64,000 bases of DNA from Sphingobacteriales bacterium (GTDB lineage: Bacteria; Bacteroidota; Bacteroidia; Chitinophagales; UBA2359). How positions within the stretch are numbered: the first letter of the stretch is position 1; each line of letters begins with the position of its first letter. Where the stretch lies: contig JADKCK010000108.1 in NCBI GenBank assembly GCA_016718845.1, positions 1-64,000 on the forward strand. The letters run 5' to 3'. Positions 29,231-37,208 of the stretch are shown piece by piece. The notes below the pieces were generated by a model that ran no database searches, was not told the origin of the DNA, and saw only the letters and a program-made list of their open reading frames with translations. A program made the translations under genes and the position numbers.

Positions 29231-30619
29231 ATGCAAATCAATCAATCAAGTTTGGCTCTTATCGAGCAGTTTGCCGAGCAATGGCAACAACATTGGGGTA
29301 TGTTTACGCCCGATGCAAGTTTAGCTGTATCGCCCGATGTGTTTGAAAAAGCATGGGCAACTTATACGCAGCGTTTAATGGGCAATTATCCGTTTCATCA
29401 TCCGCGCTATGCGGGGCAGATGCTAAAACCGCCGCACCCCGTAGCTATGTTGGGTTATATGGCAGCTATGTTCATCAACCCCAATAATCATGCCTTAGAT
29501 GGCGGACCGCCCACCAGCGAAATGGAAAAAGAAGTGATTAAACAACTAACCGCCATGTTTAATTTGCCCCATAACACACTTGGGCATTTAACAAGCAGCG
29601 GTACTATTGCCAATTTAGAGGCACTTTGGGTTGCCAACAAGCTACATCCAAACAAAAAAATTGCTTTTAGCGCCGATGCCCATTACACACACGAGCGCAT
29701 TTGCAGTGTGTTGGGCATCGAAACTATAAAAATACCCACTAACAACAATGGCACTATAGATACCAATGTTTTGGCAGATTTGTTGCAAACCGACACCATT
29801 GGCACGGTAGTAGCAACCGCAGGCACAACGGGTTTGGGTATGGTTGATGCTATCAACGAGTTATTAACCCTACAAAAAACTTACCCTTTTAGGATACATG
29901 TAGATGCCGCTTATGGTGGCTTTTTTAGGTTATTGGCAGATGATGAACAATATTTAGGGGTGGCGGCACAATCGTTTAGGGCTATTGCACACTGCAACTC
30001 GGTGGTCATAGACCCACATAAACATGGTTTGCAGCCCTATGGTTGTGGTTGTGTGTTGTTCTCCGACCCCAATGTAGGGCGTTTTTATCAGCACGATTCA
30101 CCTTATACCTATTTTACCTCCAACGAACTACATTTGGGCGAGATAAGTTTAGAGTGTTCGCGGGCAGGCGCAGCAGCAGGTGCTTTGTGGCTTACCTTGC
30201 AATGTATACCTTTAAAAGCAGATACTGGTTTGGGGGCAGTACTAAAGCAATGTATTACGGCTGCACAAAATTGGGCTAAGCTACTCGATAACAATTCAAA
30301 TTGGCAATTGTTCATCGAGCCACAATTAGATATTATTGCCTATTTTCCGAAAGCAAAAAGCACCGCCGAGGTTGACGAACTAAGTTACCAAATTTTTGAT
30401 ACTGCCATGAATGCCTCGCCAACCGAATCTGTTTTTGTGAGTTTGTACAATGTTGATGCCACTATTTTGGCACAAAAATTTGGCATTGAGGCAAACACTA
30501 AGCGTTGTAGAATATTGCGCAGCGCCTTGCTAAAACCCGAACATGCCCAATATGTACCCTACTTACACCAACAACTAAGCCATATTTTGCACAAACTACA
30601 AAATAATTATGGTCGTTGA
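29231..30619 (+). CDS. PLP-dependent group II amino acid decarboxylase
   Basis: 462 residues, full length. It has HVDAAYGGFF with the PLP-binding Asp, VVIDPHKHGLQPYG with the Schiff-base Lys (about residue 264), and an earlier GTIANLEALWVA segment that fits the cofactor phosphate site. This places it with aromatic/glutamate/aspartate decarboxylases. The substrate (Tyr, Trp, Asp or other) cannot be decided from sequence reading. The start ATG at 29231 fits the family. The stop codon lies inside a copy of an intergenic repeat (30611-30635), so the last residues (YGR) are repeat-derived. Convergent with the truncated Uma2 gene; a strong shared terminator follows. Confidence 0.88.
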   Translation: MQINQSSLALIEQFAEQWQQHWGMFTPDASLAVSPDVFEKAWATYTQRLMGNYPFHHPRYAGQMLKPPHPVAMLGYMAAMFINPNNHALDGGPPTSEMEKEVIKQLTAMFNLPHNTLGHLTSSGTIANLEALWVANKLHPNKKIAFSADAHYTHERICSVLGIETIKIPTNNNGTIDTNVLADLLQTDTIGTVVATAGTTGLGMVDAINELLTLQKTYPFRIHVDAAYGGFFRLLADDEQYLGVAAQSFRAIAHCNSVVIDPHKHGLQPYGCGCVLFSDPNVGRFYQHDSPYTYFTSNELHLGEISLECSRAGAAAGALWLTLQCIPLKADTGLGAVLKQCITAAQNWAKLLDNNSNWQLFIEPQLDIIAYFPKAKSTAEVDELSYQIFDTAMNASPTESVFVSLYNVDATILAQKFGIEANTKRCRILRSALLKPEHAQYVPYLHQQLSHILHKLQNNYGR

Positions 30620-30635
30620 GCGTAGTCGAAACGAC
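30611..30635 (+). repeat. TGAGCGTAGTCGAAA repeat copy overlapping the decarboxylase stop
   Basis: GTCGTTGAGCGTAGTCGAAA followed by CGAC forms a small palindrome. The decarboxylase stop TGA is part of it. Related to the inverted pair at 27809-27863. Confidence 0.5.
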
Positions 30636-30656
30636 TGTTCATCACCACAAGCAATC

Positions 30657-30693
30657 AAAACGCCCACTCAAAAGAATATTGAGCGGGCGTTTT
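30657..30693. terminator. Shared bidirectional terminator
   Basis: AAAACGCCCACTCAA / TTGAGCGGGCGTTTT with one mismatch and a 7-nt loop, between the convergent decarboxylase and Uma2 genes. Confidence 0.85.
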
Positions 30694-30700
30694 GTTTATT

Positions 30701-31027
30701 TTATGGGGCAACATTGGTTTGTTGATAAATGGCGTATAACGAAACATCAACCCCAATAGATTGCAATGTAACAAATTCTTGCGGTGGGGCGTATGCAAAA
30801 AACTGCCAAAGATGGTGTTCGGAGGGGCGATAAAATGTTTCGACTAATTGGCGTTCGGTCGAAATTAGTACATACTCGCATAAAGAGGGCAATGTACGAT
30901 ATTTTCGGAACTTCTCTCCCCTATCATACGCTTCGGTAGATTTTGATAATACTTCTACAATTAGGATAGGGTTAATCAATGCTGTTTCTGTGTTGTTAAA
31001 AAAAACAGGTTTTTGACAAACAACCAT
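30701..31027 (-). pseudogene. Uma2-family (PD-(D/E)XK) endonuclease, N-terminally truncated
   Basis: 108 residues that match the C-terminal half of Uma2 proteins (normally about 190): LINPILIVEVLSKSTEAYDR then GEKFRKYRTLPSLCEYVLI. The Glu in LIVEVLS and Lys in KFRKYR regions belong to the PD-(D/E)XK core. The first ~85 residues, including the first acidic region, are missing: the sequence before MVVC (31027) reaches the stop of the next gene within 27 nt. The remaining piece begins inside a normally internal strand (PDVxVVC in full proteins), so this is a remnant. Uma2 genes are usually numerous in cyanobacteria and some Bacteroidota, with unclear roles. Confidence 0.8.
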
Positions 31028-31053
31028 TGCATCTATGGTTCATGATAGTATCT

Positions 31054-31584
31054 TTATTGATGGGTACTAAGCACCTTGCCTGTTTTGTCGATATAATCCC
31101 AAGTATCGCTTATCCAAAGGCTGTGTTCGCCTTCGGGTTTTATGGTGCAGTTGTTACTAACTTTAGCCTTACCACCCTCGAATGGATAGGCGCAAGTAAA
31201 TTGTGGTTGGATAACAATTTTACCTGTTAGGGCATCTGCAAAGCCAATTTTGTTGTTTTGCACTATCCTAAAAAGTCCTTCGGCGGGGTAGTCGGGTCCG
31301 TTATCGAACAAAAACACCTCGTACAATATTTTTTCTTGCCTATCTATTGCCATTATATTTTCGTTGGTAGCTACTATGGCATAATTTCTAAAAGTGTCGG
31401 TAAAGCAAGCCAAATATTTGTTGAACGGTATGATGGTGTCGCCTTGTGGGTTAAGATAACCGCAGGCTTGGTCGTCAACGTTATTAGCTACCACTAAATA
31501 ATCGGTTTGGTTATTTTGGGTGTTTGATGAACAACCAAGGAATACTAAAAACAGGATAGCCGTAACGAGCAAGGTAACTCTCAT
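31054..31584 (-). CDS. WG-repeat lipoprotein
   Basis: 176 residues from the start at 31584, chosen because it opens a lipoprotein signal (MRVTLLVTAILFLVFLGC, Cys18); an upstream in-frame start adds 26 non-signal-like residues. The mature part has WG/KWG-type repeats (ACGYLNPQGDTIIPFNKY, KIGFADALTGKIVIQPQFT, WDYIDKTGKVLSTHQ), each a small beta hairpin. Such proteins are usually anchored on the periplasmic or outer face of the membrane; no function is established. It runs into the truncated Uma2 gene 26 bp downstream. Confidence 0.75.
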   Translation of the reverse strand: MRVTLLVTAILFLVFLGCSSNTQNNQTDYLVVANNVDDQACGYLNPQGDTIIPFNKYLACFTDTFRNYAIVATNENIMAIDRQEKILYEVFLFDNGPDYPAEGLFRIVQNNKIGFADALTGKIVIQPQFTCAYPFEGGKAKVSNNCTIKPEGEHSLWISDTWDYIDKTGKVLSTHQ

Positions 31585-31656
31585 GGTATTTTTTGTTTGT
31601 TGATTGCTAATTTGCGTTTGGTTATTGGTCGGTTGTTGGTAGAGAAAGCGGATAAA

Positions 31657-31729
31657 ACCCATATCGCACCCCTAACGGGGCCCCTAACGGGGCTTAAAAT
31701 GCACCTACCCATATCGCACCCCTACGGGA
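31657..31729. repeat. Short direct repeat (CCCATATCGCACCCCTA)
   Basis: Two copies of ACCCATATCGCACCCCTA followed by ACGGGG or CGGG, at 31657-31680 and 31707-31728, plus an extra CCCCTAACGGGG palindrome between. Lies in the gap between the WG lipoprotein and the GATase-like gene. Confidence 0.65.
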
Positions 31730-31785
31730 TTTGAATTTTAGGTTAGTTGTGTAGATAGTCTAAAGCCCGAAGCCAACAGCCTCCC

Positions 31786-33060
31786 CTACGTTTTACGTTT
31801 TTTCTTTTTAGCTGCCGGAAACAATACGTTGTTGAGGATAAGCCTATAACCGGGCGAGTTGGGATGCAGTTCGAGTTTTGTTTCGGGGTCGCCTACCATG
31901 TGTTGGTAATCTTCGGGGTCGTGACCACCATAGAATGTCCAAAACCCTTCGCCAAACTCACCGTGTATGTATCGGGTTTCGTCGGCAGATTTATTTTCGC
32001 CCAATATTAGCACATTGGATTTTATAAACTTTTTACGGAAGGCGGTTGATTGCCCCATAAAGCCTTTTACGATATGGGTATGGTCTTGGGTTAGCATCGA
32101 GGGTACGGGGTCCCATTTTGCCGAAAAATCGAAGAGGGTAAAATAGTCGGCATCTTTGGGTACAACGCGGGGTGTAGGCACGTCTATGTTCGAAAATTCG
32201 TAGACCATGGGGTTCATTTCTAGTTGATAACCCTCAAAGGCAAAGCCATTGTCGTAGTTTAGTTTTTGGTTGGCATTGGCATCTGCTCCATCGCCGTCAA
32301 ACATTGAGGCGCAAATGTCTATGCCTTCGGAGGCTAATGCAATATCGTAGGTATCGGTTGCCGAACACATGGCAAACATAAATCCGCCGCCGGCTACGTA
32401 TTGTTTTATTTTTTTAGCTACGGCTAGTTTCATCTGCGATACTTTGTTAAAGCCCAATTGTTTGGATTTGTTTTCTTCGTAGTTTTGTTGAGCAACGTAC
32501 CAAGGCTGCCCACGATACGATGAGTAAAAGCGTCCGTATTGTCCGGTAAAATCTTCGTGGTGTAGGTGTAGCCAGTCGTATTTTACCAATACATTGTCTA
32601 GTACTTCTTCGTCGTATACTTTATCGAAGGGTATTTCGGCGTATTCTAATACCATGGTAACGGCATCGTCCCAAGGTAGGCTAGGGTGCGATGGTTTGTT
32701 TGATGGGGTATATACGGCAATTTTGGGTACTTTTTCGAGTTTTACCACGTCCATATTGGCGGTAGGTTCGGCAATTTCGGACAAGATGCCGGTATATTTG
32801 GCATCGGGTAGTATTTCGTAGCTTACGCCGCGTATTTTACATTCGGCTTCTATGGCGGCAACGTAGGGTAGTGCAAAGCTTCCGTCCTCGTAGTTTAGTA
32901 GCCAGTCAACGGTGGCTCCGCCTTGTAGGGCGCGATAAGCCACGCCGTAGGCTTTTAGGTGGTCTTTTTGTTGGGGGTTCATGTAAATTAAAATGTAGGC
33001 GGCTTGTGCTTGATAGGCAAGCAGCCAACAACTTAATAGCACTAAAAATTGTCGTTTCAT
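31786..33060 (-). CDS. Exported GATase1-like protein (often annotated as asparagine synthetase B)
   Basis: 424 residues from the start at 33060 (MKRQFLVLLSCWLLAYQAQA, signal peptide); a longer frame upstream gives no signal peptide. The protein holds a class I glutamine-amidotransferase-like fold: YVAGGGFMFAMCSATDTYDI with a Cys at the elbow position, DWLHLHHEDFTGQYGRFY, and HGEFGEGFWTFYGGHDPEDY near the end. It belongs to a family widespread in Bacteroidota that databases often label asparagine synthetase B, though the true synthetase domain is absent. Ends in a basic Lys-rich tail (KKKKRKT). Periplasmic; the substrate is unknown. Confidence 0.7.
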   Translation of the reverse strand: MKRQFLVLLSCWLLAYQAQAAYILIYMNPQQKDHLKAYGVAYRALQGGATVDWLLNYEDGSFALPYVAAIEAECKIRGVSYEILPDAKYTGILSEIAEPTANMDVVKLEKVPKIAVYTPSNKPSHPSLPWDDAVTMVLEYAEIPFDKVYDEEVLDNVLVKYDWLHLHHEDFTGQYGRFYSSYRGQPWYVAQQNYEENKSKQLGFNKVSQMKLAVAKKIKQYVAGGGFMFAMCSATDTYDIALASEGIDICASMFDGDGADANANQKLNYDNGFAFEGYQLEMNPMVYEFSNIDVPTPRVVPKDADYFTLFDFSAKWDPVPSMLTQDHTHIVKGFMGQSTAFRKKFIKSNVLILGENKSADETRYIHGEFGEGFWTFYGGHDPEDYQHMVGDPETKLELHPNSPGYRLILNNVLFPAAKKKKRKT

Positions 33061-33434
33061 TTTATGCAGGTTGCTTTTTTTGTTTTTGGGTGATGCAAAA
33101 TTTGCCAAACGGGTTTTTGTAGTGTTCGATACTTTTTTTTGACTTAAGTTTAACGCTAAAGGCACGCAAAACGTTTATGTAGGGTGTTATTTTAATGGTT
33201 TTTAACGATTGGGCAGGCTACCCATGTTATATTCCTGACGGAGCGGGAAATACGAGCATTTACATGGCTACTATCTGCACGGTAGTGCAGCGCAAACTTA
33301 GCATTTTGTGGGCAGACAAAAGGTGCCATCAGCACCGAACATGGAACTGCGCGAAGCAAATTGCATTTGTATTTCGGGTGTTTTTAGGTATTTTTGTGTA
33401 AAAGCACAAATGCTTACTTAGTAGTCATTCTATT
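33061..33434. other. Intergenic region
   Basis: Between the GATase-like gene and the MITE-like element. A 69-codon plus-strand frame (33195-33401) has no signal, motif or plausible start and is probably not a gene. No terminator or promoter match is clear. Confidence 0.4.
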
Positions 33435-33581
33435 TAATATTGTCGGGTGAATTGAGCAGCCAACTACTACTTTAATGCCAACATCAAACTACCAACATTG
33501 TCCGTGTTTGGTGGGTTAGCCCCCCTCCAACTCCCCCCACGGGGGGAGAGCTATCAGTTTTATTTGCACCCGACAGTATTA
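33435..33581. mobile_element. MITE-like element with 15-bp terminal inverted repeats
   Basis: TAATATTGTCGGGTG (33435-33449) and CACCCGACAGTATTA (33567-33581) are inverted repeats with 14 of 15 matches. Inside is a GC-rich palindrome CTCCCCCC-AC-GGGGGGAG (33531-33548) and no coding frame. Just inside the left end and just outside the right end are similar words (TTGAGCAGCCAACTACTACT and TTGAGCAACTACTTAC), which may be a broken direct repeat from insertion. It touches the 3' end of the phosphodiesterase gene. No transposase is present in the window. Confidence 0.5.
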
Positions 33582-33595
33582 AGTTGAGCAACTAC

Positions 33596-35368
33596 TTACG
33601 GGTTAGTTTGCAGCACGCTTACGGTTCCGGCGGTATTGTTGCTCCATTGTACGGTAATTTGGTTAGTGCCTTGACCTACAATAACAGTGCCACCTGTTAC
33701 TGTCCAGTTGTAAGTAGTGCCTGCGGCACCTGCAACAACATTAAAGGTTTGGGTTCCGTTTTGGCAGGCATCGGGGGTTCCTATAATATTGGGTTTTCGG
33801 GTATCTACCACTATATGTCCGTCTAATTGCCAAGCGGGGTTAGCATCTATACATAGGTGAGCTAAGGCAGTAACGCCTATATCGGGCATAAGTGGCACGT
33901 TTTGATAGCTATTACAGACCATATTATTGTCGGGTTGCCAAGTAGGTGTGCCGCCTACTAATGTAGCGTTTTGTCCGCTAATTGGTTCGCTTATGGCAGT
34001 TCCGCTTCCTTCGTTTATTTTCCAGTAGGCAATAAGGTTAGCGTAGTTTGGGTGCGTAGGTGTTACGCTGCTGCAAGCATATTGTGCGATGGCTGTGGGC
34101 GACAATACGGTGTTCCAAACGCGCACCTCGCCGATAGCTCCATTAAACCAATAGGGGTAATCAAAGGTTCCGTCTTGCCCTATTACTAAGGGTAAGCTGC
34201 TATTGATATTGCCAATAAAGCTCATATTTTTCCAACCTGCTTCAATGCCGTCTTCGTAAAGGGTCATGCGTCCATTTCTGTCGAAGGTAGCGGCTATGGT
34301 ATGCCAAGTATTATCGCCAATAAAACTGCCTGTGAGGTCTGCTCGCACGGCGCCATCGCCAATATTTACCTTCCATCTGCCCAATTCGTCGGTGGGTGTT
34401 GATATTACAAAGCCTTTATTCAGTCCGCTGTCCCAATTTTTATTGCCAATAAATGCGGCATCGCCTGTGGCATTGTTGGCGTTGTATTTTATGCGTAGCT
34501 CGACGGAAAAATCTTGGCTCGCACCAAAGTTAAATGCTGTTTGGTTGGCAGGTAAGATGTATTGGTTGGTTCCGTTTAGTTTTAGGGTGCTGCCCATGGC
34601 TACATTGGTACTGGTTTTGGTGATGGGGTTAGCGGGTAGGTTTTTGTTGTGGAAAATGGTAAATATCTTGCGTTCTTCTATGGTTGCTCCGCCGTGTCCG
34701 TCCATATTACCGCCGTGGTCGGGCGCCAAAATAATCAACCAGTTTTCGTTGTTGTAGTTGGCTCGGTTGCGCAGGGCGCTTAGTATTTCGCCAATGTACG
34801 AGTCGGCGGTTTGTATTGCAGATATGTATTGCGGTACGCTTGGGTCAAAGCCATACGAGTGTCCGGCGGCATCTACTAGGTTAAAGTGTACGCACAATAC
34901 ATCGGGGTTTTGGTTATTGAGGATGTTAACTGCTTGCGTTTTCACGTCTACATCTTCGGACAGGTTAATTTCGAAATCGGCAGAGCTTTGCAGTATATTG
35001 TCGTTTATTGGCGACCACTGTGCAACCGAAGCGGTGTTTTTGGCGGGATAAAGCTGCTCAATCCGTTTGATAAAGTGGGGGTAGGTGTTATAGTTACTAC
35101 CTAAAAATGAGTTATCTAAAACGCCATGTTTTTCTTCCCAAACACCTGTTAACATGCTACTCCAACCGGGTCCGCTCCATGTTGGATATTGCGTAAGTGC
35201 ATCGAACGAGTAAGTGGCATGGTTAAGCAGGGTGTCGATATTGGGTGTGTTAGCCGCTAATAGGGCACTGGAACGGCAACCATCAAGCCCCAAAATCAAT
35301 ACTTTATTTTGGGCGTTAACTAGCAGAACTGTAAAAAAGGCGAGAATGGTTATTAGCAAGTTTTTCAT
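33596..35368 (-). CDS. Exported alkaline-phosphatase-superfamily phosphodiesterase with LamG and PKD domains
   Basis: 590 residues. Signal peptide MKNLLITILAFFTVLLVNAQ. Residues ~22-255 are a type I phosphodiesterase/nucleotide pyrophosphatase domain: metal Asp in LILGLDGCRSSAL, nucleophile region PTWSGPGWSSMLTG, DAAGHSYG and LAPDHGGNMDGHG. Residues ~265-440 form a LamG/concanavalin-like domain (FSVELRIKYNANN, IGEVRVWNTVLS). The last ~80 residues are a PKD-like domain (TYNWTVTGGTVIVGQGTNQI) that stops abruptly at SVLQTNP. No T9SS sorting domain follows, although proteins of this layout usually carry one; the MITE-like element begins 14 bp beyond the stop, so the C-terminus may have been lost. 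It likely cleaves phosphodiester or nucleotide substrates outside the cell. Confidence 0.85.
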   Translation of the reverse strand: MKNLLITILAFFTVLLVNAQNKVLILGLDGCRSSALLAANTPNIDTLLNHATYSFDALTQYPTWSGPGWSSMLTGVWEEKHGVLDNSFLGSNYNTYPHFIKRIEQLYPAKNTASVAQWSPINDNILQSSADFEINLSEDVDVKTQAVNILNNQNPDVLCVHFNLVDAAGHSYGFDPSVPQYISAIQTADSYIGEILSALRNRANYNNENWLIILAPDHGGNMDGHGGATIEERKIFTIFHNKNLPANPITKTSTNVAMGSTLKLNGTNQYILPANQTAFNFGASQDFSVELRIKYNANNATGDAAFIGNKNWDSGLNKGFVISTPTDELGRWKVNIGDGAVRADLTGSFIGDNTWHTIAATFDRNGRMTLYEDGIEAGWKNMSFIGNINSSLPLVIGQDGTFDYPYWFNGAIGEVRVWNTVLSPTAIAQYACSSVTPTHPNYANLIAYWKINEGSGTAISEPISGQNATLVGGTPTWQPDNNMVCNSYQNVPLMPDIGVTALAHLCIDANPAWQLDGHIVVDTRKPNIIGTPDACQNGTQTFNVVAGAAGTTYNWTVTGGTVIVGQGTNQITVQWSNNTAGTVSVLQTNP

Positions 35369-35404
35369 AGAAACTCTTTATTTTGTTTTACCGTTATAAA
35401 CGTG

Positions 35405-35412
35405 CAAAGGTA
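35405..35412 (-). promoter_or_regulatory. -7 box (TACCTTTG) for the phosphodiesterase gene
   Basis: TACCTTTGC on the minus strand, 36 nt before the start at 35368. The divergent 348-bp region up to 35716 holds this box and the one for the lipase gene; its middle is AT-rich with nothing else recognised. Confidence 0.55.
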
Positions 35413-35705
35413 AGTTATTTTGAGCAAATTTTTGCTTTTTGGGTTGGGTAAACGATGAAAATGTTTGACTTTATTTGTTTTAAGTATCGCAACAAAGATT
35501 GTGACTAACAACGTTAGTTTTATCCGTAAAATTAAGTTTAACAGATAAAACCTGTAAAAATTGTTGTAACGTGCTATTTTATGCCAATACGTTGAGATTA
35601 TCGCCCAAATTTATAAACTAATGTTAAAATCGGGTGTTTTAATGTCAAGTTGTACAAATTATTAACATTTGGCTACGTATATTTGCTGCATCAAAAAAAA
35701 GTAAC

Positions 35706-35713
35706 TACCTTTG
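35706..35713 (+). promoter_or_regulatory. -7 box (TACCTTTG) directly abutting the lipase start
   Basis: TACCTTTG ends at 35713 and the ATG follows at 35717, so a start site at the usual distance would lie at or even after the start codon. There is no room for a ribosome-binding site. Confidence 0.5.
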
Positions 35714-35716
35714 CTT

Positions 35717-37021
35717 ATGAAAAATTTATTTTACGCCTTATTTTTGGGGATAATAACCACTACTTTGTTTAATGGTTGTACCAAAGAAGAAAACTTACCC
35801 GAAGCCTGTAACCCCAACTTTAGACCTATTGTTGCCTTACATGGCTTTTTAGCATCGGGCGATACCTATGCTCAACAGTTTCAGCGTTTTAACACCAACG
35901 GCTACTGCTGGGACAAGTTGTATGTGTACGACTGGAACACTACTGCTTTTGGTGCCGATGTATCTGCCAATTTAGACGCTTTTATAGACCAAGTATTGGC
36001 AGCAACAGGTGCTACCCAAGTAGATTTGATGGGACATTCGGCGGGCGGTGGCAACTGTTACACCTACCTTAGCGACCCCACAAGAGCTGCCAAAGTTGCC
36101 CATTATGTGCATATTGGTAGCGGTGGTCAAAGTGCGCCTGCGGGTCCGGCTGGCTCGCCTGTACCTACCCTAAACATTAGCTCAATCGACGATTTGGTAG
36201 GCGGCGAAACCACCATCGAAGGGGCTACTAACTTATATTGGGACGGTTTAGACCACTATCAAACCGCCACCGCCACGTCTCCGTTTTTAGCCATGTATGG
36301 CTTTTTTAACAACAACACCCCACCGCTTACCGTTTTTATTAGCAACGAAGACAACATTGAAATTAGCGGTAAAGCCCTTACTTTGGGCGAAAATCAAGCT
36401 ATGAGCGGGGCAAGTGTTAAAATTTATTTGGTAAATGCCGACACAGGCGAGCGATTAAACGAAGAGCCTTTGTTTGACCTAACCACTAATGCACAAGGCT
36501 TATGGGGTCCCGTAAACATTCCGAGCGACCGCCCTATTGAACTAATGGTACGCGGCACAGGTGCTACCGACCGAACCATTCACTATTACCGCGAAGGTTT
36601 TAAACACTCCGACCATTTTGTGTACCTGCGCACCTTGCCACCGCCGTTTTCGTTGGCGGGCATTTTCTTAGGTTCGCTACCCTCTAACGATAACCAAACT
36701 GTAATGGCAGTATTTAGCGCCAATCAAGCCGTTATTGACACCCGCGACAACCTAACTGTAAATGGCACACTTATCTCGACACCCGATATTGCCCCTGCCG
36801 ACAAAACCGCTATAGCTTTTTTCTTGTACGATGACGGCGACTCGACAACCGAACTAACACCCGTTGGCTCGTTTGGTGGTTTTCCGTTTTTAGCAGGGGT
36901 AGATATGTTTTTCCCGACCGAGCCATCAGGAAGCATAAATTTGCAGTACAATGGGCGCACGATGAACGTAAAAAATTGGAAATCTGCCACAGATGGCATT
37001 ATTGTTGCAGTGTTTAATTAA
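35717..37021 (+). CDS. Lipoprotein lipase / class 2-like alpha/beta hydrolase
   Basis: 434 residues. Lipoprotein signal MKNLFYALFLGIITTTLFNGC (Cys21). The hydrolase domain (~35-220) shows IVALHGFLASGD (oxyanion loop), VDLMGHSAGGGN with the nucleophile Ser, a later Asp in SSIDDLVGG and a His in WDGLDHYQTAT, a complete triad. The C-terminal half (~225-434) has two beta-sandwich-like parts (SGASVKIYLVNADTGERLNE, then KHSDHFVYLRT and NGRTMNVKNW), as in long bacterial and archaeal lipases related to the AFL lipase of Archaeoglobus. Likely anchored at the cell surface, cutting esters. ATG at 35717 is preferred over a TTG two codons upstream. Confidence 0.85.
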   Translation: MKNLFYALFLGIITTTLFNGCTKEENLPEACNPNFRPIVALHGFLASGDTYAQQFQRFNTNGYCWDKLYVYDWNTTAFGADVSANLDAFIDQVLAATGATQVDLMGHSAGGGNCYTYLSDPTRAAKVAHYVHIGSGGQSAPAGPAGSPVPTLNISSIDDLVGGETTIEGATNLYWDGLDHYQTATATSPFLAMYGFFNNNTPPLTVFISNEDNIEISGKALTLGENQAMSGASVKIYLVNADTGERLNEEPLFDLTTNAQGLWGPVNIPSDRPIELMVRGTGATDRTIHYYREGFKHSDHFVYLRTLPPPFSLAGIFLGSLPSNDNQTVMAVFSANQAVIDTRDNLTVNGTLISTPDIAPADKTAIAFFLYDDGDSTTELTPVGSFGGFPFLAGVDMFFPTEPSGSINLQYNGRTMNVKNWKSATDGIIVAVFN

Positions 37022-37180
37022 GGCTTTTGGCTGCCCGCTTTTGGCTGCCGGCTACTCGCTGTTAGTTGCTCGCTTTGGGCTATACAGACTATTGCCTGTA
37101 ACCAAAAGCCAAAGGCGGATAGCGGACAGCTAAAAGCCAAAAGCGGATAGTGGGCAGCTAAAAGCCAACAACGGACAGCC
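37022..37180. repeat. Dispersed intergenic inverted repeat (GGCTTTTGGCTG family)
   Basis: Left arm words GGCTTTTGGCTGCCCGCTTT and GGCTGCCGGCTACTCGCTG face right arm words AAAAGCCAAAAGCGGATAG and GGGCAGCTAAAAGCC, GGACAGCC. Long imperfect stem filling the gap between the lipase and galE. Related to 21522-21688 and 51783-51880. Confidence 0.65.
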
Positions 37181-37208
37181 TACAAAAATTAAAAAACTAA
37201 AAAAGCAG

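Noticed and set aside
33195..33401. 69-codon open frame between the GATase-like and phosphodiesterase genes
   Set aside because: No signal peptide, motif or promoter; composition does not look like protein.
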